64,000 nt of DNA from an uncultured Candidatus Pelagibacter sp. (GTDB lineage: Bacteria > Pseudomonadota > Alphaproteobacteria > Pelagibacterales > Pelagibacteraceae): assembly GCF_943788075.1 (NCBI RefSeq), contig NZ_CALSOW010000006.1:1-64000 (forward strand). Direction: 5' to 3'. Numbering within the stretch: the first letter of the stretch is position 1; every line of letters starts with the position of its first letter. The notes beneath the pieces are model-generated. The model ran no database searches. It was given only the letters and a program-made list of their open reading frames with translations, and was not told where the DNA came from. Of this stretch, positions 53,316 through 63,171 are shown piece after piece. The position numbers and the translations under genes are program-made.

Positions 53316-53840
53316 ATGATACCTTCAAAAATTAAAGAACACTTAGACAATTATATTCATCAAGAAGTTTATGTTCAAATAGCTGTGATTAAAGGTAAGG
53401 AAAAAGTATCTACAAAAGAAGCGATTAATAAGTATTTTAATTCAAATCATTTTAGAGATTTGTCTGAAGGAAGACCTTATGATCATTTTATTGATGGATT
53501 GAATGACAAATGTTTAATCAAGTTATTAAATTCACCTATGAAAGATAAAGTAACTGATGATGAAGTAATCAAAGGACTTCAAAAAAAACTTAAAGAGCTA
53601 AGTAATGAAGAGTTAGAAAATACTTTTTGGGAAATTGAAACTGGTGAGTTTGTTAATAACAATCAGATTAAAGAGCTTGAGCAAGAAAGAGATCAAATGA
53701 TTGAAAGTTTAAATCTTAATAATAAAGATAACGTACACAAAGTTTTAATGGATTTTTGTAAAAAATATGAACAATTATGCATTGTTAAATATCCTGACGC
53801 ACCACTTCCATTGGAGATATTAAAATCTACTGGTTCCTAA
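53316..53840 (+). CDS. uncharacterised protein downstream of the second DMGDH-like gene
   Basis: A 174-aa, soluble, highly charged helical protein that I do not recognise. Residues 30-60 include INKYFNSNHFRDLSEGRPYD. A coiled-coil-like stretch covers residues 90-140 (LKELSNEELENTFWEIETGE, IKELEQERDQMIESL). The C terminus PDAPLPLEILKSTGS recalls only vaguely the PLEI of the unknown protein at 4680, not enough for homology. The 3' end overlaps the convergent FtsX-like gene by 14 bases. Confidence 0.7.
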   Translation: MIPSKIKEHLDNYIHQEVYVQIAVIKGKEKVSTKEAINKYFNSNHFRDLSEGRPYDHFIDGLNDKCLIKLLNSPMKDKVTDDEVIKGLQKKLKELSNEELENTFWEIETGEFVNNNQIKELEQERDQMIESLNLNNKDNVHKVLMDFCKKYEQLCIVKYPDAPLPLEILKSTGS

Positions 53841-56364
53841 TCATTGGATAAACTTTAGGACTTAGGTATTTTAAATTTGTAATCATTATCAAAGCTAAAG
53901 TAACTAATCCAATACTCAATCCTAGATTAAATAAAACTTTAAAATCAAAAGCCCAGACTAGTTCAAAAATATTTTCCATTATAAATTTAGAGGCAGTTAC
54001 CGCAAAAAAGGTTGCTATCAATATTACAGAATTAAAGATTATTAAAAATTCGATTAAGGATGATAAAATAACTTCTTTTTTTGAAAACCCTAAAATCTTA
54101 AATACTAAATTTTGATATTCTTTAACTTTTCCTTGAACCATGATAGCGCTAGAAATAACAATTAATCCTATAATAATAGTGACTGCTGAAATAAGGGTTA
54201 CAGCTATAAATACTTTATTTAAAACATCGGTTACTTTATTTAAATAATCTGCAATCTTAATCATGGATAAACTAGGTAATACATCTAACATTGAAGTCTC
54301 ATCAAACTTTTCAATCGTTTCAAATTTTGCAGTCGCTAAATATTCATGAGGAATGTTATTTGCAAATTGAGGATTAAATAACATAGCAAAATTAATACTG
54401 AGATCACGGTAATCAACCGCTCTAAAATTAACTATTTCTCCATCAATTTCTCTACCATAAATATTTAGTGTAAACACATCGCCTAATTTAATATTTAAAT
54501 TTTTTGCAACTTCAGCATCTAAAGAAATTTGAAGTTGGTTAGGTTTGGTAAGATCCCACCATTGACCTTCAGTTAATGGATTATCTTCTGGAATTTCATC
54601 TACCCATGAAGATCTTCTATCACTACCAATTACCCAGTAACTGTCATTGTCAGGCTTAATATAAGTATTTGGATTAATCCCGTTAATCTTAATAATCCCA
54701 GATGATACCATCGGCACCACTTCAATTTTTGCATTAGCATCCATATTAAGTATGTTTTTTTCAAAAATTTCTTTTTCTCCCTTTTGAATTCCAACAAAAA
54801 AATAATCAGGAGCAATATCAGGTATGGATTTTGCAATTTCTCTTTGAAAATTAGTACCAACTAACGCTAGTGTAAGCAGTAAAGTAACTCCTAAACCTAA
54901 AGACATTATTGTAATTGGAGTAATACTTTTTGTCTGGGTTATATTTTTAATGGATACTTTTAAAGATATATTGGAAGTAGATTTAAATTTTTTTAAAAAA
55001 TAAATGATTATTTTTGAAAGTAGAAAAAATACTATTAAACAAACAAAAAAAGCAACAAAATATCCAAGACTATAAATAGGTCTTTCAGATCCAAAACTAA
55101 ATAATAATACCAAAATTGATAATAAGATTAGGCTTAAAGCTGTAGATTTTTTTGAATAATAAAATTCTAAATTTTGAAAAACATTTCTAAATAAATTTGA
55201 GGCTTTTACTTGATCGATTGAACTAATGGTTGGGATTGAAAAAATAATAAGAACTAATAACCCAACTAAAAATATTTTAATAAAATTTATAATCGAAAAT
55301 ACTGGGGAAACATTTAGCCCTAATCCATCTGATAAATATTGGTCAACAAAAGGTACAATTAAAAAACTTGAACCATAAGCAAAAGTTGTGATTACTAAAA
55401 GTAAGATAAATAATTGAAGATAATAAAGTGTTTTAATATTACCTGAATAAAATCCAACTGCTTTTCTAACTGCAATAGACATATTGTTTTGATTAATAAA
55501 AGAAAGAAGAGTGTTTGCAATTCCAATTCCTGCAATCAACATCGCACTAATTGAAACTAGTGATAAAAACTGTGAAAAATTGTTGATTATTCTTTTTAAT
55601 CCACTCGCAGAATTTTCAGGATATCTAAGCTTAACTTTTTGATCATCTTTAAATATATTTTCTATTTTTTTTTCTATTTTATCAGCATCATCTGCTTCGC
55701 TAAATTTTACTTTGTATTCATAATTTAAAAAGCTGCCAATTCCATTGAGTTTCAAAATTTCTAATGTTTGATCTCCTGCAAGTGCCCAATCACCAAAAGC
55801 AACAAACCCACTGACATCGGGGACAGATTTTACAATCCCAATAATTGTGAATAATTGATTTTGAACTTTAATTTTTTCATTAATTTTTAAGTTTAAATTT
55901 TTTGATAAACTTTCATTTATTAACAAAGTATTGGGCTCGTTATGCATTCTATCAAATGCACCTGCTGGCTCATAATCAACAGAGCCATATAATGGATATT
56001 TAGTGTCTACAGTTTTAATTCTGGTAAAAAGAGATTTATTTTTTTTTCTATCAATGGTTGAGACCATTGTACTAAACTCAATCATCTGAGATATAGTTGT
56101 AAATTCTTTTACTTGATTGACTAGTTCAAGATTTCCTTCATTACGGTTGTAGTCAATCTCAAGATCGCCTCCTAATAAAGATTTAGCGTTATCATTAAGT
56201 TCTTTTTTCAAACTATCTTCAATGGTGAAGATGGCACTTAAAATGAAAAGACTAATAAAAAGAGTTATAATAATACTAGTTAATTTTTTATAATTTCTAC
56301 TTAAATCCTTTAAAGCATACTTAATTATTAAACTAAATTCAGATGAATTATTTAATTTTTCCAT
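53827..56364 (-). CDS. ABC transporter permease, FtsX/YbbP type
   Basis: An 845-aa inner-membrane protein with two FtsX-type blocks and a large periplasmic domain after the first helix (MacB-PCD-like). LLGGDLEIDYNRNEGNLELV near the N terminus and SAMLIAGIGIANTLLSFINQ with MSIAVRKAVGFYSGNIKTLY are YbbP signatures. The final helices contain YQNLVFKILGFSKKEVILSS. Its start overlaps the stop of the ATPase gene by 17 bases. In E. coli ybbA-ybbP lies divergent from tesA, an arrangement conserved here. Confidence 0.92.
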   Translation of the reverse strand: MEKLNNSSEFSLIIKYALKDLSRNYKKLTSIIITLFISLFILSAIFTIEDSLKKELNDNAKSLLGGDLEIDYNRNEGNLELVNQVKEFTTISQMIEFSTMVSTIDRKKNKSLFTRIKTVDTKYPLYGSVDYEPAGAFDRMHNEPNTLLINESLSKNLNLKINEKIKVQNQLFTIIGIVKSVPDVSGFVAFGDWALAGDQTLEILKLNGIGSFLNYEYKVKFSEADDADKIEKKIENIFKDDQKVKLRYPENSASGLKRIINNFSQFLSLVSISAMLIAGIGIANTLLSFINQNNMSIAVRKAVGFYSGNIKTLYYLQLFILLLVITTFAYGSSFLIVPFVDQYLSDGLGLNVSPVFSIINFIKIFLVGLLVLIIFSIPTISSIDQVKASNLFRNVFQNLEFYYSKKSTALSLILLSILVLLFSFGSERPIYSLGYFVAFFVCLIVFFLLSKIIIYFLKKFKSTSNISLKVSIKNITQTKSITPITIMSLGLGVTLLLTLALVGTNFQREIAKSIPDIAPDYFFVGIQKGEKEIFEKNILNMDANAKIEVVPMVSSGIIKINGINPNTYIKPDNDSYWVIGSDRRSSWVDEIPEDNPLTEGQWWDLTKPNQLQISLDAEVAKNLNIKLGDVFTLNIYGREIDGEIVNFRAVDYRDLSINFAMLFNPQFANNIPHEYLATAKFETIEKFDETSMLDVLPSLSMIKIADYLNKVTDVLNKVFIAVTLISAVTIIIGLIVISSAIMVQGKVKEYQNLVFKILGFSKKEVILSSLIEFLIIFNSVILIATFFAVTASKFIMENIFELVWAFDFKVLFNLGLSIGLVTLALIMITNLKYLSPKVYPMIRNQ

Positions 56365-57013
56365 CTTTAATTTTAATCTTTCGTTTTGCTTTATTAGCTA
56401 ATTTTGGATCATGAGTTACCATAATGAGTGATGAACCTTCTTCTTTTACATAATTAAATAATATATCAGAAATCATTACAGAATTTTCAGTATCTAAATT
56501 TCCAGTAGGCTCATCTGCCAAGATTAACTCTGGTTTCATTGCAATGGCTCTTGCTATCGCAACTCTTTGTTGTTCTCCGCCTGATAGTTGGCTTGGTAAA
56601 TTATTAAATCGATGATTAAGTCCAAATCTATCTAATAATAGTTTTGCCTCTTTTTCAGGGTTTTTAAATTTATTCAGTTCAAGAGTTAAGGCTACATTTT
56701 CAACTGCTGTGTAATTGGGGATTAAATAAAATGACTGAAATATAATTCCAATATTTTTTCTTCTAATTTCCGAGACTTCATCTTCACTTAATTTTGTAAT
56801 CTCATGATTTTGAAAAAAAATTTTTCCAGAAGTTGCTTTTTCTAAGCCTCCAATTAACATTATCAGACTGGTTTTTCCCGATCCACTTTCTCCAACAATA
56901 GAAATAGTCTCTTTTTTCTTGGTAGTTAAGTTAACATCTTTTAAAACTCTGATATTATCTTTACCAGTTTGGTATTTAAGATTTACTTTATTTAATTTAA
57001 GAAGAATGCTCAT
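56348..57013 (-). CDS. ABC transporter ATP-binding protein, YbbA type
   Basis: A 221-aa ATPase starting at ATG 57013 (MSILLKLNKVNLKYQTGKDN). Walker A is VGESGSGKTSLIMLIGGLE, the signature LPSQLSGGEQQRVAIARAIA, Walker B LILADEPTGNLD and the H-loop IMVTHDPKLANKAKR. It belongs to the LolD/MacB group that pairs with FtsX-like permeases. The start codon shares two bases (the CATG at 57011-57014) with that of the divergent esterase. An upstream in-frame start at 57061 lies inside the esterase gene and is rejected. Confidence 0.93.
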   Translation of the reverse strand: MSILLKLNKVNLKYQTGKDNIRVLKDVNLTTKKKETISIVGESGSGKTSLIMLIGGLEKATSGKIFFQNHEITKLSEDEVSEIRRKNIGIIFQSFYLIPNYTAVENVALTLELNKFKNPEKEAKLLLDRFGLNHRFNNLPSQLSGGEQQRVAIARAIAMKPELILADEPTGNLDTENSVMISDILFNYVKEEGSSLIMVTHDPKLANKAKRKIKIKDGKIK

Positions 57014-57620
57014 GAATAAAAGTTTTATTATTAAAATAATTGTACTCTGTCTAGTCACCATAAAGGTAAGTGCAATAGAAAAAGTAATATTGTTTGGAGA
57101 TAGCTTAATGGCAGGCTACGGATTACCTAAGGAACAACATTTATCAGTAGTTTTACAAAATAGTTTAGAGTTAGAAGGACATAATGTTGAAATTATCAAC
57201 GGTAGTGTTTCAGGAAGCACATCTGCAGGAGGATTAAATATAGCTGAGTGGACATTATCCCAATCTAATATTCATCTAATGATCTTATGTCTTGGAGCTA
57301 ACGATATGTTAAGAGGAATTAATCCTAAGGAGACAAAAAATAATTTAGAAGAAATAATTCAAATTGCAAAAAACAAAAATATAAAAATAATCATTGCAGG
57401 AATGATTGCACCTACTTCATATGGTTCTGAATATAAGGAATCTTTTGATAAAATTTTCTTTAACTTATCCAAAGAATATAATTTACAACTAATTCCATTT
57501 CTACTTGAAGGTGTAGCTCAAAAACCTGAATTTAATTTAAGTGATGGCATGCATCCAAATGACCAAGGCACAATTATCATTGGTAACACACTAAAAAAAG
57601 CTATCTTAGAAAATCTATAA
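57012..57620 (+). CDS. tesA: arylesterase / multifunctional acyl-CoA thioesterase I-like
   Basis: A 202-aa SGNH hydrolase starting at ATG 57012 with a signal peptide (IKIIVLCLVTIKVSA). The four SGNH blocks are GDSLMAGYGLP (Ser), GSVSGSTSAGG (Gly), LCLGANDMLRG (Asn) and DGMHPNDQG (Asp/His). It is predicted to be a periplasmic esterase/lysophospholipase. The divergent pairing with the ybbAP-like genes matches the E. coli tesA locus. Start codons of the two operons overlap. Confidence 0.92.
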   Translation: MNKSFIIKIIVLCLVTIKVSAIEKVILFGDSLMAGYGLPKEQHLSVVLQNSLELEGHNVEIINGSVSGSTSAGGLNIAEWTLSQSNIHLMILCLGANDMLRGINPKETKNNLEEIIQIAKNKNIKIIIAGMIAPTSYGSEYKESFDKIFFNLSKEYNLQLIPFLLEGVAQKPEFNLSDGMHPNDQGTIIIGNTLKKAILENL

Positions 57621-57655
57621 AGACTTAATATTATTTTTTTGTTATCTTTTTTTTA

Positions 57656-58201
57656 ATGAAAAAGATTCTATCCATTATCATTTTATTTCTTTCAACCACA
57701 TCTTTAAGTGCAAACGATAGAAATGTTGAACTTGATAAATTATTTCTAGAATTGAAAAAAAACATTCCGTCTTTATCATCAGGAATAGCTCAACAAATTT
57801 GGATGTTATGGAGTACTCATCCTACAGATCAAAAATTAACATCCCTTTTAGACGAGGGATCAAGGTTAGTTCAAGACCAACAATTAACTAGAGCAATTGA
57901 TGTTTTTACCGAAGCAATTGATTTAGATCCAGCTTGGGCAGAGGCTTGGAATAAAAGAGCAACAGTATTTTATATGGTTGGAGAATTTCAAAAATCACAA
58001 GATGATATTGATAAAGTTTTAGAATTAGAAGAAAGACATTTTGGAGCTTTAGCAGGACAAGGTATGGTTAATATAAAGTTAAAGAATTACGATAAAGCAA
58101 AGAGAAGTTACCAAAAAGCTCAAGAAATTTACCCTGCAATGAAATCATCCAAGGTAATGATTGAACAAATTGAAGAGTTAATTAAAAGACAATCAATTTA
58201 A
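57656..58201 (+). CDS. exported TPR-repeat protein
   Basis: A 181-aa protein with a signal peptide (ILSIIILFLSTTSLSA). At least three TPR-like units are seen: LTRAIDVFTEAIDLDPAWAE, GEFQKSQDDIDKVLELEERH and LKNYDKAKRSYQKAQEIYPA. Periplasmic protein-protein interaction role; partner unknown. The SulP transporter gene follows after 30 bases. Confidence 0.88.
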   Translation: MKKILSIIILFLSTTSLSANDRNVELDKLFLELKKNIPSLSSGIAQQIWMLWSTHPTDQKLTSLLDEGSRLVQDQQLTRAIDVFTEAIDLDPAWAEAWNKRATVFYMVGEFQKSQDDIDKVLELEERHFGALAGQGMVNIKLKNYDKAKRSYQKAQEIYPAMKSSKVMIEQIEELIKRQSI

Positions 58202-58231
58202 TTAATTAAAAAGTTTAAAATCAATCAATAG

Positions 58232-59857
58232 ATGAAAAAAACCACACCTCCGTCTAAGGCAATGTTAACACTTGCAAGATCTTTAAGTTTTAATGCTCAG
58301 AACTATATTCCAAAAGGTGGGGTATCTTTTTCTTTATTTAAGGTAGAAATTTTATCAGGATTAACAGTTGCATTAGCATTAGTGCCAGAAGCTATAGCTT
58401 TTGCTTTTGTTGCAGGAGTTGCTCCATTATCCGGTTTGTATGCTGCTTTTATTGTTGGATTAATTACAGCTGTATTTGGCGGAAGACCTGGAATGATATC
58501 GGGCGCAACAGGAGCTCTTGCTGTGGTTATGGTTTCATTGGTCACTGAACATGGTGCTGAATATTTATTTGCAACAGTTGTTTTAATGGGAGCTTTACAA
58601 TTACTAGCAGGTGTTTTTAAATTAGGAAAATTTATAAGAATGGTACCTGAACCTGTTATGCTAGGGTTTGTAAATGGCCTTGCAATCGTAATTGGTATTT
58701 CTCAACTAAGTCAGTTTAAAACAATAAATGATCTTGGACAATCAGTTTGGATATCAGGAGATATATTACTTTATTCTATTGTTTTTGTTTTACTTACTAT
58801 GTTTGTTATTTGGTTTTTGCCTAAACTTACAAAAGTAGTTCCATCAACTCTAGTTGCAATACTTTTGACAACTGTATTAGTTCTTGCTCTTAAAATTGAT
58901 ATTCCAAGTGTTGGAGATTTAGCGAGCGTTAAAGGAGGATTGCCTAATTTTTCAATTCCAAATGTTCCTTTAAATTTTGAGACATTAAAAATTATTTTCC
59001 CTTATGCATTTATCCTAGCTTCAATTGGATTAATAGAGAGTTTGTTAACTTTAAACTTAGTAGGAGAGATTACTAATAAAAGAGGAGGCGCTAGCCAAGA
59101 ATGTTTGGCTCAAGGATTTGCAAATTCGGTTACTGGTTTTTTTGGGGGAATGGGTGGTTGCGCCATGATTGGTCAATCAATGATTAATGTAAGATCAGGT
59201 GGTAGAACTCGTTTAGCTGGTATTGCAGCAGCAGTATTTTTGTTAATCTTTATTTTATATACATCTAATTATATAGAGATGATCCCCATTGCAGCTTTAG
59301 TAGGGGTAATGTTTATGGTGGTGATTGGAACTTTTGCTTGGAATTCAATTAAGTTTTTAATGATGGTTCCAAAAAGTGATGCCCTAGTTACAGTCCTTGT
59401 AACGGTTGTAACAGTGTTAGAAGATTTAGCAGTAGCTGTGATTGTAGGGGTTATTGTTTCAGCTTTAGTTTATGCATGGAAAACTGCTTCAAGAATTAGA
59501 GCTATTGAGAGACCTTCAAAAACAGATAAGGGTGCTAAAGTTTATGAAATTGAAGGACCTTTATTTTTTAGTTCAGCCAATAGTTTTTTAGAATTATTTA
59601 CTCCTGAACAAGATCCAAAGTTAGTGATTGTTGATTTTGCAAAATCTAGAGTAATTGATCAGTCTGCATTAAAGGCAATTGAAGATGTTGCTCATAAATA
59701 TAATAGTTTTGGAAAAAAAATTAAATTGAGACATTTAACTAAAGATTGTCATAAGCTTTTGAGTAAAACAGGTCAGTTGGTAGTTGATAGTGATGACGAT
59801 CCTGATTACAGTTTAGCTGTAGATTATGGAGTTAAATTAAAAATATTTGGTAAATAA
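58232..59857 (+). CDS. SulP family anion transporter
   Basis: A 541-aa inner-membrane protein. It has an N-terminal SulP domain with ALVPEAIAFAFVAGVAPLSG, TGALAVVMVSLV and IGLIESLLTLNLVGEITNKR, plus a C-terminal STAS domain from about residue 430 (DPKLVIVDFAKSRVIDQSAL with the conserved Asp-Ser region). The family carries sulfate, bicarbonate or dicarboxylates, often sodium-coupled in marine bacteria; the substrate is not readable. Confidence 0.93.
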   Translation: MKKTTPPSKAMLTLARSLSFNAQNYIPKGGVSFSLFKVEILSGLTVALALVPEAIAFAFVAGVAPLSGLYAAFIVGLITAVFGGRPGMISGATGALAVVMVSLVTEHGAEYLFATVVLMGALQLLAGVFKLGKFIRMVPEPVMLGFVNGLAIVIGISQLSQFKTINDLGQSVWISGDILLYSIVFVLLTMFVIWFLPKLTKVVPSTLVAILLTTVLVLALKIDIPSVGDLASVKGGLPNFSIPNVPLNFETLKIIFPYAFILASIGLIESLLTLNLVGEITNKRGGASQECLAQGFANSVTGFFGGMGGCAMIGQSMINVRSGGRTRLAGIAAAVFLLIFILYTSNYIEMIPIAALVGVMFMVVIGTFAWNSIKFLMMVPKSDALVTVLVTVVTVLEDLAVAVIVGVIVSALVYAWKTASRIRAIERPSKTDKGAKVYEIEGPLFFSSANSFLELFTPEQDPKLVIVDFAKSRVIDQSALKAIEDVAHKYNSFGKKIKLRHLTKDCHKLLSKTGQLVVDSDDDPDYSLAVDYGVKLKIFGK

Positions 59858-59872
59858 AACTCACTACTAGTT

Positions 59873-61054
59873 ATGAGTATTCAATACGATGTAATTATAA
59901 TAGGAGCAGGTGCAGCTGGCATGATGAGTGCTATTGAAGCTGGAAAACGTGGTCGTAAAGTCTTGCTTGTTGATCATTATAAAAAAATAGGCGAGAAGAT
60001 TAGAATTTCTGGAGGAGGTAGATGTAATTTTACTAATATCAACACTAATCCAAGCAAATTTCTTTCTCAAAACCCAAAGTTCGTAAGATCAGCTTTAAGT
60101 CAATATACCCAAAACGATTTTATAAATTTAATCAATAAGTATGAGATTAAATTTCATGAAAAAAAATTAGGACAATTGTTTTGTGATCATAGTGCTCAAC
60201 AAATTGTTGAGATGCTACTTAAAGAATGTGAGCTAGCAAATGTAACTGTTTTAAAAGAATTTATTATAAAGAACGTTGATAAAGTTAATGATCAATATCT
60301 TGTATCAACTGAAACAGATAAATATTCATCAGAGTCTTTAATTGTTGCAACTGGAGGATTATCAGTTCCAAAAATTGGCGCCACTTCATTTGGATATGAA
60401 ATCGCTAAGAAATTTGATCATAATATTATTGAAACTTTACCTGCATTAGTGCCCTTAACGTTTAGTGAAAAGATACTAGAGATGTGTAAAGAATTAACCG
60501 GACTTTCTGTTGAAGCAATAGTCTCATTTAATAAAGTTTTATTTCAAGAAGGAATGTTATTTACGCATAGAGGTTTAAGTGGTCCTTCTATTTTACAAAT
60601 TTCATCTTACTGGAAGCAGGGTGATAATATTCAAGTTAACTTGTCACCTAAGATAAATGTTTACGATTTATTAGAAGAGAAAAGAAAGTTAAATCCAAAA
60701 TTTGATATCTTAAATATTGTAAGTGAAATTTTACCCAAAAGATTAGCTCAAATAATTTGTAGTGAAAATAAAGTTACTGGAAATATTTCTGAACTGTCTA
60801 ACAAAATTTTAAAACAATTAAGTGAAAATATAAATTCTTGGTTAATCAATCCAACAGGATCTGAAGGGTATAGAACAGCAGAAGTCACTTTAGGCGGGGT
60901 TAATACTAAAGAATTATCATCAAAAACAATGATGTCTAATAAACACAAAAATTTATTTTTTATTGGTGAAGTTGTGGATGTTACTGGCCATTTAGGTGGC
61001 TATAATTTTCAGTGGGCTTGGTCTTCTGGTTATGTTGCTGGCCAATACGCCTAA
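59873..61054 (+). CDS. HI0933/BaiN-type flavoprotein
   Basis: A 393-aa NAD(P)/FAD-dependent oxidoreductase. FAD fold IIIGAGAAGMMSAIEAGKRG, the hallmark RISGGGRCNFTNINTNP, ATGGLSVPKIGATSFGYEIA and the C-terminal IGEVVDVTGHLGGYNFQWAW place it in the HI0933 family. Biological substrate unknown. The gene stands 15 bases after the SulP gene. Confidence 0.92.
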   Translation: MSIQYDVIIIGAGAAGMMSAIEAGKRGRKVLLVDHYKKIGEKIRISGGGRCNFTNINTNPSKFLSQNPKFVRSALSQYTQNDFINLINKYEIKFHEKKLGQLFCDHSAQQIVEMLLKECELANVTVLKEFIIKNVDKVNDQYLVSTETDKYSSESLIVATGGLSVPKIGATSFGYEIAKKFDHNIIETLPALVPLTFSEKILEMCKELTGLSVEAIVSFNKVLFQEGMLFTHRGLSGPSILQISSYWKQGDNIQVNLSPKINVYDLLEEKRKLNPKFDILNIVSEILPKRLAQIICSENKVTGNISELSNKILKQLSENINSWLINPTGSEGYRTAEVTLGGVNTKELSSKTMMSNKHKNLFFIGEVVDVTGHLGGYNFQWAWSSGYVAGQYA

Positions 61055-61098
61055 ACCACCGTATCGACTTAATCTATTCTATTTGCTAAAATAAAATT

Positions 61099-61719
61099 AT
61101 GTGTGGAAGATATGTGGTTAAAAATCCAGTTACTAAAACTAGTAAGTTAGTTAAATCTGCAATTCAAGTTGAAGATACTGAAAATTATAACGCTCATCCG
61201 TATCAAAAGCTTCCAGTGATTAAAAAATATAAAAATGGAAATACATTAGAAGCTCTTAAATGGGGTTTAATTCCAGGTTGGGCTAAAGATAAAGATTTCA
61301 AAGCATTAATTAATGCAAGATTAGAGACCATTGATGAAAAAGTTTCATTTAAAAAACTAATCAAGAATAATAGATGTGTTGCAGTAGCAGATGGTTTTTA
61401 TGAATGGAAAAGAGAAGAAAAAGAGAAAACTCCTCATTATTTTACAAGAAAAGATACTAAACCAATATTCTTTGCAGGAATTTTTGAAGAGGATCAATTT
61501 TGTTTAATTACAGAAGAAGCTAAAGATAACAATACTGAGATACATCACCGACAACCAGTAATCATTAATCAAACAGATGTTAATCGATATTTAAATTTAG
61601 AGTTACAAGGTTCAGCCTTTTTAAAGGAATGCAGTAAACCGGATCTTATTTTTCATGAAGTGTCCAAAGAGGTAAACAAACCTACCAATAACAGTGCTTC
61701 ATTGGTTCAAGCTGTTTAG
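61099..61719 (+). CDS. SOS response-associated peptidase family (YedK/HMCES-type) protein
   Basis: A 206-aa SRAP-domain protein. Met-Cys2-Gly-Arg at the N terminus (MCGRYVV) provides the catalytic Cys that crosslinks abasic sites in single-stranded DNA. LKWGLIPGWAKD, INARLETIDEK and VADGFYEWKREE are the other conserved blocks. The usual HxRMPV site is seen as IHHRQPVII, with Met replaced by Gln. Confidence 0.9.
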   Translation: MCGRYVVKNPVTKTSKLVKSAIQVEDTENYNAHPYQKLPVIKKYKNGNTLEALKWGLIPGWAKDKDFKALINARLETIDEKVSFKKLIKNNRCVAVADGFYEWKREEKEKTPHYFTRKDTKPIFFAGIFEEDQFCLITEEAKDNNTEIHHRQPVIINQTDVNRYLNLELQGSAFLKECSKPDLIFHEVSKEVNKPTNNSASLVQAV

Positions 61720-61759
61720 AAAATTAGACACTTGTTACAAGTTTAAGTATTCTTAAAAA

Positions 61760-63106
61760 ATGAAAAATTTATATCATTCAGATATTTATAAATTTGATAC
61801 ACCTGTTAGTAGTTATTGGGAAGATCAATCAAGCGAAAATTTACAAATAGACAAACTTACAAAAGATACTAATTCAGAAATTGTAGTGATCGGTGGAGGG
61901 TACACAGGATTACTTTGTGCAATTAATTTAATAGAAAATCATAACTTAGATGTCATTTTAGTTGAAGCGGGAAAAATAGGTTGGGGCGCATCTTCAAGGA
62001 ATGCTGGATTTAATTGTTTGCCTCCAAGCAAGATGTCTTTTAAACAAATGCAATCCATATATGGAGTGGAGGAGACAAAAAGGTTTTTTAAAAATTCTGT
62101 TGAAGGCTCCAATCATACAAAAGATATTATTAAAGAATATAATATTGATTGTGATGTAACTGGAGACAGTAATTATGTGGTTGCTCATCATAAAAATAAA
62201 TTTGAACAAATAAAACAGCAAGCTGAGGTTTATAAATCTGAGTTTGGGATTGAAACTAAAGTTTATTCAAAAGATGAATTCAATGAAATTGGACATGGAG
62301 GAACCGAACAATATGGAGCTTTTTCATATAAACCTGGATTTGCAATTAATCCTCTTAAATTTGTAAATGGGATTGCAAAATATGCGTTATCTAAAAAATT
62401 AAAAATATTTGAACACACTAAAGTTGATAAAATAGATAAAGAAAATGGATCTTATATCTTAAAAACTAAAGAAGGATCTATTCGATCTAAAAAAATAGTA
62501 GTTGCAACCAATGGATTTTATCAAGAAGGATTAATTCCTCAAATAGATGGAAGAGTACTTCCTGTTATTTCAAATATAATTGTAACTAGAAAACTTAATG
62601 AGGATGAACTGAATGTTCATAACTTTAAAACTTTTTCACCCATCGCTAACACTAAAAACCTTTTGTATTATTATAGAAAGTTGCCAGATAATCGAATTTT
62701 ATTTGGAACCAGAGGAGATTTAACAGGAAGTGATCAGTCAAATTTAGATATGTCAAAAAAGATGGAAAAGTTTTTAAAAGATATTTTTCCAAAGTGGTCT
62801 AATGTCTCAATTGATTATAACTGGCGTGGGTTAATCGCTTTATCCCAAAAGCTTGCCCCATCAATTGGTAAAATTGATAATGAGGAGATTTATTATGGAT
62901 TTGGCTATAACGGCGTAGGGGTTAGTGCTGCTCCTTGGACTGGAAAACAGTTATCTAAACTAGTTTTCTCTTCAAATAGTAAAGAACTTGATATTTCAAA
63001 GATATATAAAGGGTTACCTAAAAAGTTTATTTTTCCTCAATTAAGGACATTTTATTTTAGATTGGCTGTGTGGTTTTATGCAATTAAAGACAAGTTAAAC
63101 ATTTGA
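61760..63106 (+). CDS. FAD-dependent amine oxidoreductase (DadA/PuuB-like)
   Basis: A 448-aa DAO-family flavoprotein. An N-terminal extension of about 40 residues has PVSSYWEDQSS, as in PuuB-like proteins. The FAD fold is EIVVIGGGYTGLLCAINLIE with IGWGASSRNAGFNCLPPSKM, and the C-terminal flavin contact is YYGFGYNGVGVSAAPWTGKQ. Likely oxidises an amine or amino acid such as a polyamine derivative; substrate inferred only by resemblance. Confidence 0.9.
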   Translation: MKNLYHSDIYKFDTPVSSYWEDQSSENLQIDKLTKDTNSEIVVIGGGYTGLLCAINLIENHNLDVILVEAGKIGWGASSRNAGFNCLPPSKMSFKQMQSIYGVEETKRFFKNSVEGSNHTKDIIKEYNIDCDVTGDSNYVVAHHKNKFEQIKQQAEVYKSEFGIETKVYSKDEFNEIGHGGTEQYGAFSYKPGFAINPLKFVNGIAKYALSKKLKIFEHTKVDKIDKENGSYILKTKEGSIRSKKIVVATNGFYQEGLIPQIDGRVLPVISNIIVTRKLNEDELNVHNFKTFSPIANTKNLLYYYRKLPDNRILFGTRGDLTGSDQSNLDMSKKMEKFLKDIFPKWSNVSIDYNWRGLIALSQKLAPSIGKIDNEEIYYGFGYNGVGVSAAPWTGKQLSKLVFSSNSKELDISKIYKGLPKKFIFPQLRTFYFRLAVWFYAIKDKLNI

Positions 63107-63171
63107 TATATATTGATTTATATTAATAAAAATTATCTAAGATAAAGAATTAACAGTAAACGGGAGAACAA

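Noticed and set aside
56919..57061. Longer N termini for the esterase (56919) and ATPase (57061)
   Set aside because: Each extension is the antisense of the other gene; the internal ATGs at 57012 and 57013 give normal protein starts.
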